Assembly: GCA_902492555.1 (NCBI GenBank)
Contig: CABUMH010000019.1
Span: 1-44,528, forward strand
Direction of reading: 5' to 3'
Length of the DNA stretch: 44,528 bases
DNA from: Eisenbergiella sp900555195
Lineage (GTDB): Bacteria; Bacillota; Clostridia; Lachnospirales; Lachnospiraceae
Below the pieces are notes generated by a model, which was given only the letters and a program-made list of their open reading frames with translations, was not told where the DNA came from and ran no database searches. This document shows positions 40,550 through 44,528 of the stretch, piece after piece (position 1 is the stretch's first letter; every line of letters begins with the position of its first letter). The position numbers and the translations under genes were made by a program.

Positions 40550-41599
40550 ATGAGGATGAACTTATATTGTACGGTGATCGGGCAGAAAAACAGGGACGGG
40601 ATCTATCGGTTTCGTTTTGAGGAAAAACAGGGAACGCTTCGGGAGGCAGGAAAGGAGGATTCCTTTCCCGCGGTTGCCCTGGCGGTCTGGGAAAGGGGGC
40701 GGATTCTGTATGCGGTCAGTCAGGAACAGGAGGGCAGCCGGATTCGCTCTTACTCGATTCAGCCGGACGGGAGCCTGACGCGGAGGGCAGAGAAGGAATA
40801 TGGATTTTCTGGCGTCAGTTATGTGAGGGCAAGCGAAGACGGACGGCTTCTGTGGATCGCGGCCTATGGCTGCGGCGCGGTTGCGGCCGTTTCGCTTCAG
40901 GACGGCCGTCCGGGGGAAGTGGCAGCCTGGAAGGCTTTTCCGGGCGGAGGCATCAATCCGAAGAGACAGGAATTTTCCCATCCCCATTTTATCCTGGAGA
41001 GGGAAGAGGGCTTGTTTGTGCCGGATCTTGGAACGGATCAGATCCATAGGCTGACGCCGGTGTGGCGGCAGGGGAAGCTGACCCTTGTATGCTGCGGGAA
41101 TACGGAATTGCCGGCAGGAAGCGGGCCCAGGCATATGGCCTATAACCCCGAAAACGGGGAGTATTATCTTGTGACGGAACTGGGAAACGAAATTTTCAGA
41201 TACGTTTGGGACGGACGGAAGAAGGAATTGGTCTGCAGACAGCGGCAGAGTCTGCTGGCCGGATGGGGAAAGGGAGAAAATCTGGCGGCGGATGTCCGTG
41301 TTTTTGGGAAAGGAAGCAGGGTGCTTGCGTCCGAAAGAGGGGAGAATACGATTCAGATTTTTGAGGTAGACAAGGAGAACGGGACATTGACGCTTATACG
41401 CCGCATCCATACGGACGGGTGGCCGAGGAACGTCAGGGCGGACGGAACGGGCGGCTGGATATTTGCGGCCAATGAAGAGTATGGGAACAGTCGGGGAAGT
41501 CTGGAGGTTTTCGGGAAGGACGGCAATTGCAGCTGCAGGATACCATTGCGAGGAGCCTATGCGATGGAAACGTTCTTTGAGGAAGGGGAAGGGGTATGA
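40550..41599 (+). CDS. Beta-propeller lactonase-family protein, first copy
   Basis: The 349-residue product belongs to the 6-phosphogluconolactonase-like seven-bladed propeller family (COG2706). Typical motifs are SHPHFILEREEGL, VPDLGTDQIHRL and GPRHMAYNPENGEY. There is no signal peptide. It overlaps the next gene by four bases (ATGA), so the two are translationally coupled. It probably opens a sugar lactone; the substrate is not known. The start is ATG 40550, with GATACGGGA just ahead; the ATG at 40556 is possible. Confidence 0.88.
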   Translation: MRMNLYCTVIGQKNRDGIYRFRFEEKQGTLREAGKEDSFPAVALAVWERGRILYAVSQEQEGSRIRSYSIQPDGSLTRRAEKEYGFSGVSYVRASEDGRLLWIAAYGCGAVAAVSLQDGRPGEVAAWKAFPGGGINPKRQEFSHPHFILEREEGLFVPDLGTDQIHRLTPVWRQGKLTLVCCGNTELPAGSGPRHMAYNPENGEYYLVTELGNEIFRYVWDGRKKELVCRQRQSLLAGWGKGENLAADVRVFGKGSRVLASERGENTIQIFEVDKENGTLTLIRRIHTDGWPRNVRADGTGGWIFAANEEYGNSRGSLEVFGKDGNCSCRIPLRGAYAMETFFEEGEGV

Positions 41600-42630
41600 A
41601 ATTATTTCACTGTACGGCTCATTTGATCATGGACGTGAGCAATACCTACGGGTATGCCAGGGAACCGGTTTTGGCGAGAATGGGAGACGGCTCCCTGATC
41701 TGCACATTTTTAAGCGGAGGACATACGGAGCCGGAGGATCAGAATATTACGCTGGCGGTAAGAAGCTATGACGACGGCGTGACGTGGAGCAGCCCGCAGG
41801 TTCTGTTTTATCACCGGAGAAGGGCGGCATATACGACAGAGATTTTTACGGGCGCGAAGCGGCCTATGATGGTTGTCCATACTTACGCCGCGGAAAGCAG
41901 ATACCGTGAGATCAGCGCCTTTCTGTCCTTTTCGGACGACGACGGAAAAACCTGGAGCGAGCCGGTATCGCTTCCGGGAGCAGCCTCGCATGGGAATGTG
42001 CGGAAAGGGATCGTCCTTTCAAACGGCAAATGGCTGTTCCCGGTATACTGGCAGGAGGTTCGGGAACGGTGGGATTGGGAACAGATCCCGACGTCCAACG
42101 TCATTCATGGATACTGGCCGTCCTGCTGCGGGGTGCTTCATGGGGAAGAAGGAGGCAGATATTTCAGGGAAACCGGGTATCTTACGGCTCCGTATGTGCT
42201 GATGGAAAATACCTGCGCAGAGGCAGAGCCGGGACACGTCATTATGCTGATGCGGGCGCAGGGCTGCGAAGAGCTGTATCGGTCGGACAGCTACGATTAC
42301 GGGGAAACCTGGCAGGAGGCCTATCCCTGCGGGATACCCAGCGCCAGCTCCAAAATTCTCCTGCTTTCCAGGAAGGGGAAAATCCTGCTGATTCATAATG
42401 CGCGGCCTGAAACGGAAAAAATGGAGGGGCGCAAAAACCTCAGCATTTGGGTCAGCGAAGACGGGATGAACTCCTGGAGCACGAAATATAATCTGATGGC
42501 GCAGGATGAAGCGATGTTTTATCCGCATGCGTTCCTGGACGAGGATCGAAAAGCCGTATACATCGCGTGTGAGAATAGCAGACAGTCTTATTGCCTGCGC
42601 GTCCCTTTTTGCGAGTTATGGAAGGAATAG
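41596..42630 (+). CDS. Sialidase-fold (BNR repeat) protein, second copy
   Basis: The 344-residue cytoplasmic product has Asp-box blades such as SFSDDDGKTWSEP, RSDSYDYGETWQEA and VSEDGMNSWSTKY, and a FRIP-like motif AREPVLAR (Arg22). The arginine missing from the first copy is thus present here, although the Ile is replaced. It begins at the ATGA overlap with the lactonase gene. The pair of propellers may differ in specificity. The usual sialidase activity is doubtful without a secretion signal or sialic-acid pathway genes. Confidence 0.85.
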   Translation: MKLFHCTAHLIMDVSNTYGYAREPVLARMGDGSLICTFLSGGHTEPEDQNITLAVRSYDDGVTWSSPQVLFYHRRRAAYTTEIFTGAKRPMMVVHTYAAESRYREISAFLSFSDDDGKTWSEPVSLPGAASHGNVRKGIVLSNGKWLFPVYWQEVRERWDWEQIPTSNVIHGYWPSCCGVLHGEEGGRYFRETGYLTAPYVLMENTCAEAEPGHVIMLMRAQGCEELYRSDSYDYGETWQEAYPCGIPSASSKILLLSRKGKILLIHNARPETEKMEGRKNLSIWVSEDGMNSWSTKYNLMAQDEAMFYPHAFLDEDRKAVYIACENSRQSYCLRVPFCELWKE

Positions 42631-42642
42631 GAGGGCAGAAGA

Positions 42643-43695
42643 GTGGGAAAGGCATATGTGTATGTGGGAACCAATTCGATCAGAGGCTCACAGGGAATCT
42701 ATACGCTGTCTTTGGATACCGGCAGCGGGAAAATGGATGTGCTTGGCACGACGGAAGCGCAGGATTCAGCCTATCTGTGCGTCAACCGCGACGGCAGCAG
42801 GCTGTATGCGGTGATGGAATCCCTGGAATATGAGGGGAAAAAGGGAGGAGGAGCCGCTTCTTATGCGATAGAGGATGGCCGCCTTAAGCAGACCGGGAAA
42901 TGCTATGCGGGAGGGGGATGGCCCTGCCATATCAGTCTGGATCCGAAGGAGAAGGAGGTCTATGTATCGGTTTTCCGCAATGGGAGCTGGCTGATCTTTC
43001 AGACGGACGGGGACGGCCGTCTGGCAGAAGCGAAGGAAAGTTTTTCTTATCAGGATCCGAACGGAAGGCCTTCGCATATCCATGCCGTCGTGTCTGATCC
43101 GGCTGGAAAATACCTTGCCGTAGCAGACTGCGGGCTGGACGCCGTTTATTTGTATAACGCCGTCTCCCATGAACAGGTATGGAAGGAAGGCTTCCCGGAG
43201 GATACCGGCCCCAGGCAGCTTTCCTTCAGCGAAGATGGGAAATATCTTTATCTGGTTACGGAAACAAGCTGCGAACTGTATGTGATGCGCTATACGCCGG
43301 AAGAAAAAGAGAAGCTCCATGTGCTCCAGACTATCAGCACGCAGCGCCGCGACGGGTATGAAGGAAAAAATTATGCGGGCGGGCTGCATTTCCATCCTTC
43401 CGGAAAATATCTGCTTGCAACGAACAGGGGCCATAATTCTTTCGCGGTTTTTGGCGTTGACAAAGAAAGCGGGATGGTAAAGCTGCTTGGCCACAAGATG
43501 CTGGCCGGGGATCATTGCCGGGAGTTTTCCTTCACTTTGGACGGGAAGATCCTGGTGGCCGGACTGCAGCATACGGATATCGTGCAGAGCTTCTTTTTTG
43601 ACGAAGAGACGGGAAAGATCACGGATACGGGCTATCAGCTGAATATCCCCTCTCCCTCTGCCGTTGTGGTTTTTGAGAAGGAAACGGAGGAATAG
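42643..43695 (+). CDS. Beta-propeller lactonase-family protein, second copy
   Basis: The 350-residue product starts at GTG 42643, eight bases after AGGAGGG. It begins AYVYVGTNSIRGSQGIYTL, the classic COG2706 lactonase start, with PNGRPSHIHAVVSDPAG and PSGKYLLATNRGHNS later on. It is paired with the second sialidase-like gene as the first lactonase is with the first. The two lactonases share the fold but differ widely, so they probably act on different lactones. It ends four bases before the aldolase-like gene. Confidence 0.9.
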   Translation: MGKAYVYVGTNSIRGSQGIYTLSLDTGSGKMDVLGTTEAQDSAYLCVNRDGSRLYAVMESLEYEGKKGGGAASYAIEDGRLKQTGKCYAGGGWPCHISLDPKEKEVYVSVFRNGSWLIFQTDGDGRLAEAKESFSYQDPNGRPSHIHAVVSDPAGKYLAVADCGLDAVYLYNAVSHEQVWKEGFPEDTGPRQLSFSEDGKYLYLVTETSCELYVMRYTPEEKEKLHVLQTISTQRRDGYEGKNYAGGLHFHPSGKYLLATNRGHNSFAVFGVDKESGMVKLLGHKMLAGDHCREFSFTLDGKILVAGLQHTDIVQSFFFDEETGKITDTGYQLNIPSPSAVVVFEKETEE

Positions 43696-43699
43696 CGAT

Positions 43700-44377
43700 A
43701 TGGAAACGAGGAAAAATCCGCGGCCCTTTATTGACGAGGCGCTTATAGCCCCTTTTCGGGGAATGAAGGACGTGCTCTCCTTATCTTGTGTGGTTGGGGA
43801 CGCCATGGAGAGGAACCAGGTGATGGATCATGAAATGAAGCCGCGGGGCGCGGATAAGAAAATCATCGGCCCGGCAGTGACGGTGAAATTGACCGCAGGG
43901 GATATTGTGGACTGCCTGGATGTATTTGCCGTGACCAGACCAGGAGACGTGGTTGTAATAGACGCCTTCGGGGAGCTGGAAACCTCCATTTGGGGCGGGC
44001 TGATGTCGTCCCTTGCGCTGCAGGCAGGGGTTGCGGGCGCTGTTATTGACGGCAGCTGCCGGGATACGGACGAAGCGAAGCTGCTGGGATTCCCGATCAT
44101 ATCGCGGACATATGGCCCGAGGGCGTCCCATACGGCGTATTCGGGAAGGAAAGAGCCGATGGAGATCAACGTGCCTGTCTGCTGCGGTGGGGTTGTGGTA
44201 AATCCCGGAGATTTGATCGTCGGGGATGAGATCGGCGTGGCCGTGGTTCCCTACGGGGATCTGAAAGAGGTATATGAAAAAGCGAAGCAGCAGGCAAGCC
44301 GGGAGGAAGCTACCAGGGAAGAAATTTTAAAAGGAGCTTCTGTGGAGGCCCTTTTAAGAAAGTTCGGAAGAATTTAA
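43700..44377 (+). CDS. RraA/HMG-aldolase-like protein
   Basis: The 225-residue product starts at 43700 behind GGAGGAATAGC; the frame upstream from 43664 has no ribosome site. It belongs to the RraA-like family, once annotated as dimethylmenaquinone methyltransferase. It contains VIDGSCRDTDEAKLLGFPI with R-D-x-x-E, the signature of class II HMG/CHA-type aldolases that need a divalent metal. RraA itself, an RNase E inhibitor, lacks the catalytic acid. In this operon I infer cleavage of an oxidised sugar acid into pyruvate-type and aldehyde fragments. It is the last gene, before the terminator at 44449. Confidence 0.88.
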   Translation: METRKNPRPFIDEALIAPFRGMKDVLSLSCVVGDAMERNQVMDHEMKPRGADKKIIGPAVTVKLTAGDIVDCLDVFAVTRPGDVVVIDAFGELETSIWGGLMSSLALQAGVAGAVIDGSCRDTDEAKLLGFPIISRTYGPRASHTAYSGRKEPMEINVPVCCGGVVVNPGDLIVGDEIGVAVVPYGDLKEVYEKAKQQASREEATREEILKGASVEALLRKFGRI

Positions 44378-44448
44378 CCCAAATTTCCTGTCTTTGCTAA
44401 ATTCCGTCTGCTCTTTTTCTATGTCGCATGGCCCTATTGAAGGTTTTG

Positions 44449-44478
44449 CAGCCGTCCTTTCTAAAATCGGCTGTTTTT
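44449..44478 (+). terminator. Rho-independent terminator of the catabolic operon
   Basis: CAGCCG (44449-44454) pairs with CGGCTG (44468-44473), followed by TTTTT. It is 72 bp after the last stop codon. No gene is visible from there to the end of the window. Confidence 0.8.
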
Positions 44479-44528
44479 AGGGGGCTGTCGGGAAATAGAT
44501 AGTCCAAAACAGGGGCAGGTGTGACTCG

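Noticed and set aside
39345..42630. Sialic-acid utilisation locus
   Set aside because: The sialidase-fold proteins have no signal peptide, one lacks the key Arg, and no nanA, nanE, nanK, nagA or nagB gene is present.
42766..43806. 346-codon minus-strand frame opposite the second lactonase
   Set aside because: The plus-strand protein has the lactonase start and motifs and a strong ribosome site.

Overview
The window looks like chromosomal DNA of a Gram-positive, low-to-mid GC Clostridia, most likely a member of the Lachnospiraceae. The reasons are the gene order hrcA-grpE-dnaK-dnaJ-prmA-rsmE behind a perfect CIRCE operator, the ireB-ruvX-DUF1292 block followed by RNase J and a YlbF protein, a type III glutamine synthetase, a lysine-rich DUF6465-type protein, strong Shine-Dalgarno sites and several TTG/GTG starts. 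Family names come from recognising motifs by eye; no database search was run.

Layout. 1-2.4 kb: an 83-bp hairpin-rich tandem repeat, then an OmpR-type response regulator and a PhoR-type sensor kinase. 2.5-3.2 kb: a DUF6465-type protein with its own promoter and terminator. 3.3-8.3 kb: a compact six-gene cluster (DUF2997-like protein, membrane protein with a ComEA-like helix-hairpin-helix tail, small membrane protein, NrdG-like radical-SAM protein, Ycf46-like AAA ATPase, DUF1257-like protein). It lies behind a promoter whose -35/-10 spacer contains a run of nine G. 8.4-10.3 kb: a lipoprotein of unknown function and, on the minus strand, a secreted transglutaminase-like protein. 10.6-17.9 kb: the CIRCE/HrcA heat-shock operon with prmA and rsmE. 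18.0-22.5 kb: cysteine desulfurase plus ThiI (4-thiouridine in tRNA), an HPr-like protein without the phosphorylatable histidine (minus strand), and MtaB. 22.6-28.4 kb: ireB, ruvX, DUF1292, rnj, ylbF-like, a truncated MltG-like protein, trmR and a U32 protein (tRNA wobble hydroxylation/methylation). 28.5-30.7 kb: glnN.

30.9-31.4 kb holds a tRNA-Gln(CTG) gene with promoter and terminator, followed by a decayed second copy of the whole transcription unit. From 31.4 kb to the terminator near 44.47 kb runs a carbohydrate-use locus: a YesM/YesN two-component pair, a promoter with a weak -35, an ABC importer (binding protein and two permeases, no ATPase), an aldo/keto reductase, an alternating set of two cytoplasmic sialidase-fold and two beta-propeller lactonase-like proteins, and an RraA/HMG-aldolase-like protein. 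No sialic-acid catabolic gene is present.

Two parts may be undescribed systems. One is the 3.3-8.3 kb AAA/radical-SAM/DUF cluster with its possibly phase-variable promoter. The other is the 34.8-44.4 kb uptake and catabolic operon, whose enzymes suggest an oxidative lactone-to-aldonate-to-aldol-cleavage route for an unknown glycan or glycoside. Both functional readings are inferences from domain content and gene order.
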